Assembly (NCBI GenBank): GCA_951812925.1
Contig: OX638371.1
Span: forward strand, 82,159,697-82,223,696
Length of the DNA: 64,000 nucleotides
Origin: Calliopum simillimum
Taxonomy: Eukaryota; Arthropoda; Insecta; Diptera; Lauxaniidae
Reading direction: 5' to 3'
Positions within the stretch are counted from its first letter, which is position 1, and each line of letters begins with the position of its first letter. Below are positions 33,439-45,470 of this stretch, piece by piece. Made by a program: the position numbers and the translations under genes. Under the pieces are notes generated by a model, which saw only the letters and a program-made list of their open reading frames with translations, ran no database searches and was not told the DNA's origin.

Positions 33439-34630
33439 ATGTCCGATGAAATTGAAGTAAAAACAGAAGACGGCAAAATAGATATTCAGACAGAAGATGA
33501 GGGCAACAAAGTTTTGTTTAAAAAGAAGCCTCGTAAAAATTTACGCCAAAGGCGACAATCCAATGAGGATGCCGAGAAGAATGAAGCAACTTTGGAGCTG
33601 TAAGAAAATGATTAAATTAATTATTTTATTGAGTTCAATATGCGTATTTTTTAAACATTGACAGCACAACACTGGAAGAAATTAAAGAAAGACAAAAGCT
33701 GCGACAACGTCCCAATGGAGTTAGTATTGCAGGGTTAGCAATGGGGAAAAAGTTAGCCCTAGAAGAAGAAATAGTAAGTTAATTTGCAGAAAAAACTTTG
33801 TTACAACATTATCACATTCTTTCACTACGCAGAAGGATCCATATAACGCTAAAAGCGGCGGTCTTGTAAATATGACAACTCTTAAATCGGGTAAAATAAA
33901 AGAACCAGAGGATGCATACGATGTTGGTATTGGTACGCAATTTTCAGCGGAAACTAATAAACGTGATGAAGATGAAGAAATGATGAAGTACATCGAATTG
34001 GAGCTGCAAAAGCGTAAAGGCGTGTCAGATAGCTCAAATGATGTACAAGAAGTGGATCCCAAAAAATATTTAACACCAGAAGAAGCAGCACTTTTCGCGC
34101 TGCCCGATCATTTGCGTCAATCCTCATCCAACCGTTCGGAAGAAATGCTTTCCAATCAAATGCTTAATGGTATACCTGAGGTAGATCTTGGTATACAGGC
34201 GAAAATCAAAAATATCGAAGCGACAGAAGAGGCAAAACAAAAATTATTACAAGATCAAAAAAATAAAAAGGATGGTCCATCGCAATTTGTACCAACAAAT
34301 ATGGCTGTAAATTTTATGCAACACAATCGTTGTAAGTACACGCTTTTAAATTATTTTTCCTTAATATCTGACACTTTAATATTTGTGGTCGCTTATTTTC
34401 TTTGTATTACATACATACATAATTTTATGATTTTTATTATAGTCAACATCGAAGATAACTCTGATCCTAGAAGACGTCGCAAGGAAACAGCACCAACTGG
34501 TAATGCTGGTGGCGGTGGCGGGGAACATCAAAAGCAGCAAAACCAGAATCAAATTGGTCCGAATGGTGTTAAACGTGCTACTGACGATTACCATTATGAT
34601 AAATTTAAAAAACAATTTAGACGTTATTAA
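33439..34630 (+). CDS. C9orf78/TLS1 family spliceosome-associated protein
   Basis: Proposed exons: 33439-33599, 33665-33773, 33833-34331, 34443-34630. All are GT-AG and in phase, giving 318 residues. Diagnostic stretches are KKKPRKNLRQRR, LEEIKERQKLRQRPNGVSIA, DPYNAKSGGLVNM and TQFSAETNKRDEDEEMMKYI, all characteristic of the C9orf78 (HCA59)/fission-yeast Tls1 family. These nuclear proteins associate with the Brr2 helicase and the spliceosome. A Gly/Gln-rich low-complexity tract and a basic tail (…YDKFKKQFRRY) end the protein. The ATG at 33439 follows GAA and opens an acidic N-terminus. Poly(A) signal at 34730-34735. It is intact. The function is taken from the family, not seen in the sequence. 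Confidence 0.9.
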
Positions 34631-35154
34631 GTGTTAATACAATTTAAAATGTTTAAGCTTAAAAAATAGATAAAATGCTGGAAAAGTTTAAGATTCTTTT
34701 ACTATTCGATTTGAGAAGAAAAAAACCAAAATAAATCAAGAAAACATTACTTGTTTTAGATTACTAGATATCGAACTATTAATACAACGAAAAACTCGAT
34801 ATGTCAGTCTATGAATTCAAGACTGCTTCAGCGTGGCTTAAATGCTCTACATTGCACATTTTTGAAGTGAAACCCCTTTGGCTGTGCTGAGGGTACATTT
34901 TTAAGGAGTGTAAATTCTCATCGCTTCCTACATTGCCAAAGAAGTTTCATTCCTTTCTTACGGCCAAAATTCATCCCAAATCATCGACGATACAAATGTT
35001 ACAATGATGTAACCTCATAGCTGTGTCATGTACATAAATTAAATAATTACCTGGGGTACACGAATAAATCTGCTCAATTGATTTATTTTGGTACCCGACA
35101 CATGACGTTGGAGGGGTCTGGTCCGGCGTCACGTTTTTTTACTATATGTATCTG

Positions 35155-35400
35155 TGCAAAATTTTGTTGCATTACCTCAAATAGTATGTGTGCGCCAGCT
35201 TTCAGTACAGCATTTTGAAAACTTGTTCGAATCAATCAAGTTTTGATCTGAGTGAAATTTGGTTGGATTATCTCTAAAAACGCTTTCAGTATAGCATTTC
35301 GAATCTTATGCTTACATGGGAGGTACCACGCCCTCTTGCCACGCCTCCTTCTCTGCGTTAAAAACGTAAGGACAAAGTGAATATACATACTTATGTATAT
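35155..35400. repeat. Dispersed repeat family A, copy
   Basis: Contains 'gaggtaccacgccctcttg' and 'cacgcctccttctctgcgtt' as in the other members. It is shared with copy B at 47450-47630, so it predates the duplication. Confidence 0.65.
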
Positions 35401-35441
35401 AAATGCAGCTTTATCAATAATAAAAAAAAATTAAAATAAAG

Positions 35442-35581
35442 TAGCCGTATTCACAATCTTGTTGAGTCGTAGCAAATGCAAAATTATTTGAAATAACAAA
35501 AACAAATTCTATAGATTTTTCGAAAAACTTTTCAAATAATTTGCCATTCACTACGATGCAACAAGATCGTGAATATGGCTA
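35442..35581. mobile_element. 140-bp palindromic MITE
   Basis: The ends TAGCCGTATTCACAATCTTG and its inverse enclose inverted 'tgcaaaattatttga' arms. The copy-B counterpart (about 47683-47781) has lost much of the right arm, so this element was present before duplication. Confidence 0.75.
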
Positions 35582-36714
35582 GTATTTAAAAATATAAGTG
35601 AAAAAATTGCGAAAAGTGTTGTGATTTGGAGTTTTTTGTTTTGGTTTTTTTCCGATTTCAGTTTGGTTAACCTAGGCAGTAAGAACAAGGCGATTCCTCA
35701 ATTTTTTTAAGACACTCATTTTTACAGCACGACATTACGATAGCTTACAAACAAAAAAATAAATATATAATTTCATTGATTTTGGCATATGGAGAATTCA
35801 GTCCTTTGAAACTGTTTTCAGGTAAGGTGCAAACGCTATAAAAAAACTTTTATCTGTTACCAAAAACCTTCAAAAATGTGATGTCTTTCTTTAAAAAATG
35901 TCTTGTAATTTTTTGCTGAAACCATTTTTAAGGTATGTTCCATAAGCGCTCTTGAGTAATGTAAAGTACAGTTCTGTAATTGTGTTCGGATAGCCTAATC
36001 TAAACTGTTCTTTTTGCTTTTTCCTACACTAGCTTGAAACTTAGTACTGGAGTGAAACTTATATTTGAAAAGTGGGCGTGACACTTACTTGATTACGCCC
36101 ACTGGTTAACATCTGCGGCATTTTCTTACCAAATTTCAATGATATATGCAGCTTGTATATTTTACAAGATGTGATGCTATATAACGTAATTTGCACATCT
36201 TGATGTTGCAGAATAACAATAGTTTTATATGGAATCGAAAATTTGCTATGTACATAAATAAAATTAAAATTAAATTAAATTTAGCAATTTGAATGCAAGT
36301 AATTAAAAAAAAAAATAATAATTTTGTTAGACTTTTCAGCTGATAAAAGTAATTAAATTCTCCACAAATAGTGAACTTATCTAGTTGCTTTAAATGTTCA
36401 CTAGCTGCAGAACTAATTAATTGCCATCTTCATTTGCTCGGCTACTTAATAACTTAATCAGAGACGTTGCCAATTCTTACCACAAATCGAATGAAGTACG
36501 TGACTCAAATTTCCAGTATTCAACACATTCAACGCCATTATCGATGATGCCACGTTTGATTGGCACAATCAATTCCAAAATAATTTCTTGAACAAAAATA
36601 AAATACATGTACCCTACTTAATTGTAACAGAAAGATTTAAGATGTAAGTAAGTAAAGAAAATTTATGTTGCAACAAGAAGAAAGGAAGCAGTACTAAGCG
36701 AAGAAGTGCATATT

Positions 36715-36810
36715 GGGGGTCAATATTTCAGGGGAATTTTTCTCAAAGTGCAATAGAGAATGCACGGCAGTCTCAGAAAAATTCCCCAGCGATATTTATT
36801 CACGATAACA
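36715..36810. mobile_element. Short palindromic MITE, family D, copy 2
   Basis: Ends GGGGGTCAATATT… and …AATATTTATTCACGATAAC with inverted 'ggggaatttttctca' arms. The duplicated locus has its counterpart at 50554-50643. Confidence 0.75.
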
Positions 36811-36817
36811 ATCATTA

Positions 36818-37725
36818 TGTAGAGTAGAACGGGGCAATGTCGTGCACTCAACTTTGACATGCTCGTAAAGCCGTACATCTCGAGCGAATGCGGCGAGTAA
36901 GCATCCGATCGAAAGATAATTTCGTTGGTTACATCCATGTGTGACAACATTTGTGTAGCGAGAAATTGTGTTTGTGTATGTGAAGAAAAAAAAAAATGTC
37001 CACGACATTACCCCCCTCAAAATTTGTGGGGTAATGTCGTGCATTGTTTTCCGAGTATAGTAAAGGTACCAAAATGTGTGAGAAATGATAGGTTGTGGTT
37101 CTATTAGAGGAGAGTTAGCATTATCATGTATTTATTCATTATTATACAAGTGTGAAGTACATAATATGTTGTGTAGAGTAGAACGGGGCAATGTCGTGCA
37201 CTCAACTTTGAGATGCTCGTAAAGCCGTACATCTCAAGCGAATGCAACGAGTAAGCATCCGATCGAAAGATAATTTCATTGGTTACATCCATGTGTAACA
37301 ACATTTGTGTAGCGAGAAATTGTGTTTGTGTATGTGAATGTGCACGACATTACCCCAATGGTCGTTTTAAAGGTCAACTTCGATAACTCGGTGAAGCCCA
37401 ATTTTTTTTTCGAAAACCAAATACTTCTTTTCTTTGGCAGGATATTTTGTTTCAGAAAACACTTACCTGGTATATTTTCCCGCAAGGAAAATTATTTTTC
37501 TGACCCGATGAAAAAACACTTTTATCGTCCTGAAAGCGTGCGTTTTGAAAAAATGGTTACCCTTTAGAGACGAACTGGTGAAAATTGCTAGTATTATGTG
37601 CATAAGCTCAGTAGGTCAGCAGGTCCCTACCTTACGAACAGTTGGTAAATCATTCAATTCTTTGGGCTAAAACAGCCAGTGCACGACATTACCCCCTGCA
37701 CGACATTACCTCGTTCTACTCTACA
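36818..37725. mobile_element. 908-bp TA-flanked DNA element with a duplicated left end
   Basis: The ends TGTAGAGTAGAACGGGGCAA and an inverted partner reading TGTAGAGTAGAACGAGGTAA are flanked by TA (36816-36817, 37726-37727), as in Tc1/mariner-type insertions. The first ~185 bp are repeated directly at about 37171-37352. 'gcacgacattacccc' also recurs near the right end. Copy B has the empty site near 50646. Confidence 0.8.
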
Positions 37726-37921
37726 TATTTTTTTTCCAAAAAATTTTTTAAAAAATTATTCGAAGAAAAAAAAAATTTTTTTTTTAACTTTCCAAAAATT
37801 TTACAAATTTCACCCCACTGAAAAACTCTAAAACTATATTTTAGATAAAGCTCGTACTCACAAGATCATAATGAAATCACACAAGGATTATTTTCCTAGA
37901 ATGTATTAACCCATCATATTA

Positions 37922-38206
37922 GGGGTATAGAAAACAAAGGCAGCAATCTCCATTTTGTTTATGAACGTGTTTGACAGTGTTTGATCACAAGCTACCATTA
38001 AATGCAACTAGATGTCGCTATCTAACATGTCTATGATTAAAGTAGAGACTGTCGTCTTTGATTCTGTACCTCTTTGATCGTGCCATCTTCTTGCATTTGA
38101 TGATACCTTGTGGTCAAACACTAACAGACTGTACAAGTTCGTATTAATGGAACTAACAGAAACACTCAGAAAAAAAAATGAAGATTGCTGCCTTTGCTTC
38201 TATAGG
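37922..38206. mobile_element. MITE, 'GGGGTATAGAAGC' family, copy 2
   Basis: Same ends and interior as 5288-5540, plus a ~30-bp internal addition near 38128-38160. It is flanked by ATATTA (37916-37921, 38207-38212). Copy B reads uninterrupted across the site near 50845. Confidence 0.85.
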
Positions 38207-39094
38207 ATATTATCCTGTTTTAAATGTCTTTTTGACTTCTTTTTGTAAAAACTAGGTTACAATGGGTTAAAGAACTCTGCAAAAATATTCTACGGAAAAT
38301 TTCACTAGGAGTTACTAAAGACAAAAAATTCTTAAAACTTAAGGAAAGCGCACCAGGGATGCAATAAATATACAAAGTGGAAAGTCCTAATTGATTTAAA
38401 CGATTTTTTGGATTTCGGGATAAAATTTCGACTTTTTAGTCTTCAGCAACTAGTAGTGGAATTTTATAGTAAATATTTCTGTAGTACATTCTGACTCAAT
38501 ATTACCCTGTTTTAGGTGTCATTTTTGAGGAGATTTTAGAGGGTTAAAATTTTCTACAGAAATATTCCTCGTAATGTCCTGCATAAGCTTACTGAAGACA
38601 TAATAAACCTCAGATGTAAGGATCATATAGTTAAATGTATCAATTTAACACAAAAATGCGTTTTTTTTCATGTACAACTTCAAACTTCAAAAATCGATAA
38701 AAAAAAAACTGACGTGCTAGAGAAAAACGACGAGACACTGGTAATTTTTTTAATATCTACTTTAAGAATTTTTTGGATTTGCTCATGTGTTTTACAAAAA
38801 GTTTAAAATTGTCGAACAGTGTAATGATTTAATTTTAAAGCACTTAAAACATGTAAGTAATTATTTATGAAAAAAATCGCAGATGTTTTTTTATATTTTG
38901 CGATATTCTAACGACTTTTAAAATTTTAAAATTCATGGCATAAAACTTTGCAAAATTTTGTCAAACAAAAGTTAGATGTTATCAAAAAAAAAAAAAAATT
39001 GAGCTTTTCAAACACTGTAAATAATGATTTTTTCTCATCTTTTCGTTTCCGAATTCGTGCTATTTTTCAACTATTCGTTTATTAAATAATAAAA

Positions 39095-39216
39095 GTACTC
39101 CTTAAAATGTGTAAATGTCTCGAAAACCTCGTAAACTCGTAATAGTTGTCAAAACCAATATGAACTTTAACAGTTTTACGAGGTTTGCAAGGCTTTTACA
39201 CGTTTTAAGGAATACC
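39095..39216. mobile_element. Palindromic MITE, 'cctcgtaaactcgtaa' family
   Basis: Inverted ends GTACTCCTTAAAATGTGTAA and …ACACGTTTTAAGGAATACC enclose inverted 'cctcgtaaactcg' arms. The copy-B orthologue is 51444-51574. A third relative is 41515-41651 inside the big hAT. Confidence 0.8.
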
Positions 39217-39228
39217 TTAATTGATATA

Positions 39229-39372
39229 TCGTCGCCTGAGTTCTCTTTTGCCCCTTACGCATATTCGTTAAAAACACAAAAGCAAATAACTTGTGTTTTT
39301 GTCGGCACAGGTTATGTGATTTTGCTTTTATAACGAATATGCGTATGGGGCAAAAGAGAATTCAGACGACGA
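39229..39372. mobile_element. 144-bp palindromic MITE beside elongase A
   Basis: The ends TCGTCGCCTGAGTTCTCTTT and its inverse are flanked by TA (39227-39228, 39373-39374). Copy B retains the empty site 'ttgatatattataa' near 51583-51596. It begins 30 bp beyond the elongase-A stop codon, so it lies in or at the 3' UTR. Confidence 0.88.
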
Positions 39373-39401
39373 TATTATAATCAAACTAAAAAACCCATTA
39401 T

Positions 39402-41039
39402 TTATTTATTTTTCTTCTGATAATTGACCGTATAAAAACGACCAAATAATATTAGAAATGAGGTCATATATGTAATGGTTATACAATTGAGCCAAATTGG
39501 AAAACCACAATTAATGCTGATGGCGTGTATTGCCCAGAATAGGAGAACTGTAAATTGTATCTATTGTAAAAATGAGAAAATGGTTAAATGGATTATTATT
39601 AAAAGAGCACTCAATGTTTTTAAAATCTTACCAACTGTAGCACTGTAAGGTATTTTTTCCACCACAAATATTTTTGAACCAAATCTCCCAATGCACTTAG
39701 CGCATAATAGCTATACATTATGATGTGCACAAAAGAATTTATCAGAGCAGGAAAAAATGCTATTTATATAGAAAATTGCTAAAGTTATATATACATTTAT
39801 TATATGTAAGCCGTTCTCACTTGATCCCGTTGGCACCCATTTGATAGCAATCCACCATAAGGGAAACATTGAGCTATGATGATAAACGTGCAAAAAGCTG
39901 AGTTGATTCCATTTTTTACGTAAAATAAAAAATAACGTATCCGTAAATTCAAAAAGTTTGGATAAATAAAACCACCACAGACCACTAGCAATCTAAGGGA
40001 GAAAAAAGGAAAACAAAAACATTAAAAAAGAGAAATTGGTACTCGTTCTCTTATGCTAGAGTTTAAACTGGATCGATTTTTATGAAGCAAAAAATTCATT
40101 CCGATGGTATCTCAAATAAAAAAAGGACTTTTAAAAAGATATCTGCATAATTTTAAATTTTTTCATTCAAAGAAAAACCAACGAAGCGCTTTTGATGCTC
40201 TTAAAGCGTTTTTTATATTGTAACTTGATTTTCTTCACAGAACAGATAGCCAAACTTGCTTGAAAAATAAAGATTATTATATATTGCCTGTATTAGGATG
40301 AAATCATCCATATTCTTCCTAAAATGCGGCGGTAAGCGTTTTCATATTTAAAAAAAGTAACTGTACTGGGATTCAAACTTGGGGTATTTGGCTTGGAGAT
40401 AGATAGTAAACATCTTAGGACATCAGGCTACAGATCTTACTGCTGATTTTGTCTAAAATTTGTACTTAAGCTTTTTTTAACTTTCTTCTCTTTTTCTTCT
40501 TTTCTTTTGATGAGAATTGAGAATTACTCAAATTTTGCTTACTCCAGACAAAAAAAAAAAAAAAAAAAAAAATAAACCTATGTGATTTGACCGAGAAAAT
40601 GTACTTATCCGCGGAATGAAGTTTCTTAAATTTATATTCTCACAATATTCACTTACTTTCATCTCATCGATTGTGTAAATTTCACGGCATGGCTGACACC
40701 AATAGTTGTAGTGTAGCCGGATGGATCCCAGTAATAGCTCCTTAAAAATGTATGCATTCAGCAAAGCCATAGTAAAATTGTAGATAATTAGCAGTTTTTG
40801 TAGTTGAAATGCTTTATATCTGTAATGAAATTAATTTAGAAATTTGAATGAAGGTTTTCCACTTTGTCGGTTATAATATCTTACCTTGACAACCATTTGG
40901 GCAACAAACACACTAACATCAAGTAGATACACACTAAGGAAATCATGCTCCAAAATGAATCCACCAGCATCCAACCACGTGTACGTCTGTCTGACATACT
41001 ATCGTATGGAAATTCATATGAAAAAGTTGTTGAATTCAT
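39402..41039 (-). CDS. ELOVL-family very-long-chain fatty acid elongase, copy A
   Basis: An ER membrane enzyme catalysing the condensation step of fatty acid elongation (malonyl-CoA plus acyl-CoA). Five minus-strand exons are proposed: 40885-41039, 40657-40819, 39821-39992, 39632-39759, 39402-39560. All are GT-AG or GT(GAG)-AG and in phase, giving 258 residues. The catalytic His box HVYHH is in exon 3 ([20 protein letters not shown]). Other family marks are [18 protein letters not shown] before it and [18 protein letters not shown] after it. Several hydrophobic segments span the membrane. The C-terminus …QKKNK is a KKxx ER-retrieval signal. An in-frame upstream ATG at 41064-41066 ([12 protein letters not shown]) is an alternative start, or part of a 5' intron ending 'ctacag'. 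It is intact. Substrate length cannot be told. Confidence 0.93.
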
Positions 41040-41514
41040 TGATATTATCCTGTAGAGAAGAGACATTTCTTTAAATGTTTATTTGATACTTTGGCTGACG
41101 TTGTTAATCGTTGACCATGAATTGGGCAAATAAGTTTTCATCATTGTTGTCATACGTTTTTATGCTAGCAATTTAAATGCTAAAGATTCTATCAAATAAA
41201 CACTCATACTCAGAAATCACTGATGCATTTCGAAAAGCAAAATTTTTTAATATCAAGGTCACATATTTTATTTTAATATTGGTGCATTGAAATTAGGTAA
41301 TGCAATACTGGTGCTAAATATCGATACCGGTATCACCATTTTTTTTCAAAACCGGGATCTCGGTATACGGATACACCGGTATTTTTCGCAACAATAAAAA
41401 TGGAATAAAACAGAGGGTGAATATAAGAACAGCAGTCCGCGGAGCATAGATTAAAGATCTGGTTCAGTATTAAAGAAACATGGATTAGAATAACAAAAAC
41501 CCAAAAAAATCTTT

Positions 41515-41651
41515 GAGGGGATTCCTGGAAACGTGTGAAAGCTTCAAAAACCTCGTAAACTCGTAAATGTTGTCAAAATCAATACGAAATTTGACAGTTT
41601 TACGAGTTTACGAGGTTTTCGAGGCTTTTACACGATTTCAGGAATCCCCTC
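41515..41651. mobile_element. Palindromic MITE, 'cctcgtaaactcgtaa' family, in hAT
   Basis: Inverted ends GAGGGGATTCCTGGAAACGT and …CAGGAATCCCCTC with 'cctcgtaaactcgtaa' arms, related to 39095-39216. It is located inside the 41294-45985 hAT. Confidence 0.75.
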
Positions 41652-41740
41652 TTTTTGAAAATATTTCCAATAGAAGAAAAAGCCCTTTCAGATTGCATAC
41701 TCGTTAGCGGTATCGATAGCAAGTTATTATAAATTAGATA

Positions 41741-42994
41741 CACTGTACTAGTTGAAAATTTGGTCTGACGGGAAATAGGTCATTCTTACCTAATTCGGGC
41801 TTGGGGAATTCAGTGGTGTTAACCGTTTTGCTGGATTGGTTCATCACCGCATACAAAAACTTCAAATCAAAATTGTGTTTAGAAAGTGGTGTTTGTCATA
41901 AAGAATCTCTTATTAAATTGTGATGATTTTTCATCAAAAATATGTTTTCCTGTTCAGGATGTATTAATTGGTAATGGAGTTGCTAATTTTTTTATCAATT
42001 TATCGGATACTCCTTAGCTTTATCTTTAATTTTTACCGAATTTTCTTATAGAGTGAGCGCTAGACAGACTTGAGTATGCAAAATATGAGTACCGAAAACT
42101 GAGCTGAGATTCGCATAAGTCTGACTACAAGTAACAAGAAAGTGGATGCTGTCGGGATCATGTTTTTAAGCCCCTACCCCGGTCTAGCCTAAATATGGTT
42201 TTTTTTTTTTTTTCAGTTTTTATAGCAATTTATGATAAATCGGAACCTTCTTATTACGAAGATGATCTTGGCTTTTTTTCTATAACTTTAGGATCCTGAA
42301 TTATCCTTGCACAAAAGTGAAGAAATCACTGCTTTGAGATCTACTAAAAACCATATTACAAAAACACCAAAAAGTAAAATTAATTTTCGTTAATGGCTAT
42401 GGATAGAAAAAATTACCCGTATCTTAACAATTTTTCAATTGGATCACTGCGTCCCAAATTATAAGCCTTTAAAAAAGGATATCTCGCAATAACATTCAAA
42501 TGCTATTTCCGTACCGAAAAACTAAAAACTTAAAATTTTATTATTTTTACCAATAACAATATTTTATTGTAAAAATTTTAAGCCTTTGCAGAACAAGATC
42601 ATATGACAAATGACAGTTCGATTCTAGATTTAGTGAATAAACCCACAAATGACTAAGCAAAAAAAAAATTCTAAGAAAATTCGGAAGAAAATGACGTTAA
42701 AGTAAAAAAATATCCAATAAATTGATTAAAAGTTAGCAATTCGAATGCCCATTAATTCATCATGAACTGGAAAATATACTTTTGATGAAAAATCATTGGT
42801 TTATCAGAAGTTACTAAGAGATTCTTTATGAAAAACAACTCTTTCTAGACGAAATTTTGAATTGAACTTTTTGTATGGGATGATGAACCAATCCAGCAAA
42901 ACGGTTACCACCACTGAATTCCCCGTACCCGAATTAGGTAAGAATGACCTATCTCCCGCCAGACCAAAAAAAGGTCCCAAAAACTAGTACAGTG
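41741..42994. mobile_element. DNA element with CACTG ends and ~190-bp inverted arms
   Basis: The ends CACTGTACTAGTT… and …CTAGTACAGTG are flanked by ATA on both sides (41738-41740, 42995-42997). The inverted arms contain 'tgacgggaaataggtcattc' (41765-41790) and its partner near 42940. CACTG-type ends with a 3-bp duplication fit the CACTA/EnSpm group, but no transposase was seen, so the class is tentative. Confidence 0.7.
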
Positions 42995-43889
42995 ATATTA
43001 AATATTTTCATTTTCAAAATAACTCAGCTATTGTCTCTCGATTCTGGCATAACTTTTAGTTGATTACGTTTTTGGCGAAGCTGTATCATACAAGTTATCA
43101 TTATGGTAATCACAATTTGAAGCTTTTTTCCATCGTCTCTGGTTCAAACGAGTTAATTTTTTTATCCTCAGTTCCAAAAATCTTGTAACCGCATATTGTT
43201 TTTTCCGTACATTGATCAGAATCCAAACGTTCTAGCATACTAACAATTACGAAAATTTTTTTTGTCTTGATAATTTGGTCCTCTTTCTAATGTACGAGTT
43301 TTCAACTGTTCTATTGCTCATCTCCAAGCTGGTTTTGAAAGTTCTACAAATAAAAATACAATAGCTGCGTCGGCGGATAATAAGATAGCATCATCGCGGC
43401 AGCATGCCTCTACTGTTAATTTTGTTGGAATCCAAAAGCAAAACAGAAACTATGTACTAGGGGAAAGTGGGGTAAAGTAGAAACTTGGGTAAAGTGGGAA
43501 ATGTCACTTTCCGGGCAAACTAGCAAAGTTGAGCTGTCATGCGCTTCTGATATGTACTTGCAATGACAGTAAGCAAATCTTTATAGTATAGCGACGTGTG
43601 CATACGTATTTTTGTGATCTCTGGAATCATGTAAAGTTTTTAAGTGATTTTAAAATTTCATTTTTAAATTTTTAAGCATCGATATTTTCACTGTTTCTGG
43701 AGGTAAACCGATTGTAAGTACACAAAAATATTCTTTATAGTCTTAATTTTGATAACGCAAAAGGATTCCGTGTAATTCATAGAGTGAAAGAATGACGCTC
43801 ACATTTTTTGCAAAATGTGGTATCGGGGTAAAGCGGGAAATTTTTTATGGGGTAAAGTGGGAAATGTTATTTCACGATTGCTCTTCCCC

Positions 43890-45040
43890 ACTTGTCAACG
43901 TATTATACTATTTCATAGTTGAAAAGTGCTTGAAGGAAGCAGCTACACCATCAATCATCAAAACTGCTTTTTCCAGAACTGGTGTGTTCGAGCTCAATCC
44001 ACACACGTTTGGCGAAGAGGATTTTATCGCTTCTCATGTTATTGCTAGGGCTGAAGAAAGAGCTCAAACTGGAGCTGATCCAGGAGCCGAAATGTTGGTA
44101 GAAGACACTGACCGCGTACTTCTGGTTGTGGACGAAGGAAATTCGACTGGTTTGCTTAAAGAAGTCGCTACAACTTCACGATCAAGCTCATGCGGCAATT
44201 TGAATGCAGTTGGTCCATTGAAAATTGGCCAAGCAAAACAAAAATCCAGTAGAGGTCGGAAAGCCATGAAAAGTGCTGTTCTAACAACTCCCGAAAAGCT
44301 AAACGAGTTGCAAAAAGCAGCTGAGAAACGTTTAGTCAATAAACGGAAGAAAGAGGAAAACGAATCAAAAACAAATAGAGTGTCAGGAGCAAAGAAAGCG
44401 GCAAAGAAACAAAGAAGTGCAAGCTTTGATTAGTGATGAGCAAACCAAGACCAAGACCAAGAACATAGCAGTCTTGGTCTTGGTCTTGTTCTTGCATATT
44501 GAGTCTTGGTCTTGCTCTTGGTTTTGATATTGAGTCTTGGTCTTGGTCTTGATCTTGCTCATAAAGTCTTGGTCTTGATCTTGAAAAAATTTTCATAGAT
44601 ATTGAGTATTCAAAACCATATTTTTCCGAAGCAGTTGGGTTTTTAAGATGCCCAAACTCAAAACGGAGGGATGATTTTATCTTCAAAACGGGCGTGAAAC
44701 AACTTTTAACTATAAATGAGCAAGACTGAAAAGCAGTTTTGGTCTTGCCAATTATCGTGAGCAAGAACAAGACCAAGACCATAGCAGTCTTGGTCTTGGT
44801 CTTGCAAAAATATCAGCATCTTGGTCTTGTTCTTGGTCTCGCAAAATTAGCAAGACCAAGAACAAGACGCAAGACCAAGACTAATTTTGCTCATCACTAG
44901 CTTTGATGAAGATCGTGATTTTTGCACCATTTGCATAGAACTCATGCCCGAAAACATGACCAGACACAATACCATCAAAAGCAACAAGAAGGATTGACAA
45001 CGTCCATTTCACATGAAATGCGTTAACCTCGGACTTGGAT
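43890..45040 (+). pseudogene. C-terminal part of a pogo-type transposase, split by a MITE
   Basis: The frame reads CLKEAATPSIIKTAFSRTGV then FELNPHTFGEEDFIASHVIA, a Ser-rich linker, AVGPLKIG, RGRKAMKSAVLTTPEKLNEL and a Lys-rich helix. This is the well-known tail of pogo-family transposases ('AFR.SGI.PLN…FIAS…RGRK..KSAILT'). The stop at 44431-44433 is supplied by the inserted MITE. Beyond it the family's zinc-binding tail resumes (EDRDFCTICIELMP, about 44908-44960) and, after a frameshift, HMKCVNLG. The catalytic DDD core is absent. Confidence 0.85.
44431..44899. mobile_element. hAT MITE packed with CTTGGT repeats, copy 2
   Basis: The ends TAGTGATGAGCAAA and TTTTGCTCATCACTA are flanked by a perfect 8-bp duplication GCTTTGAT (44423-44430, 44900-44907). 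It sits in the coding frame of the pogo-like transposase tail. Internal CTTGGT/ACCAAG tracts mirror those of 24314-24781. Confidence 0.94.
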
Positions 45041-45470
45041 GTTTCATCAGAGAACGACGAATAAGTTAAAATTTCACCTTTTTTTAAACACATTTTGTCA
45101 TCTATTTTTTCCAGCAAAATTATTTTTTTTTCCATATTTACTCCTATGGGTGTGTTCTCTGAACCTTTTTTGACTTACAATAAAGATATTAAAACTTTGT
45201 TACAACATTTGTGTTAGTTTCAATTACTTTTTGAAATTTGCCTACTTTACCCCACGATTTTAAATTTTTGCCATTTTGGGCATCCTCGATCAAAGCGTCG
45301 TACACAACAGAAAATCCATATTTTCGGTTCGTTTCTTCGATAAAAATATATCTTATTTAATTTTCTTTGCTATAGGAAGTTGAAACATGAAAAAATAATA
45401 AGGTTTGTTCATTTTATGGAGCTTCGAAAAAAAGTTTCCCACTTTATCCCACTTTCCCCTATATTATTAA

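Larger units (their letters stand above)
43459..45459. mobile_element. pogo-like DNA transposon, internally deleted, TA target
   Basis: The ends GGGGAAAGTGGGGTAAAGT and an inverse differing at one base are flanked by TA (43457-43458, 45460-45461). Further 'ggtaaagtgggaaa' direct repeats follow the left end. It keeps only the C-terminal part of a pogo-type transposase (43890-44430, then 44908-45040) and has lost the catalytic core. It is inserted in the 41294-45985 hAT and is itself interrupted by the MITE 44431-44899. Confidence 0.88.
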
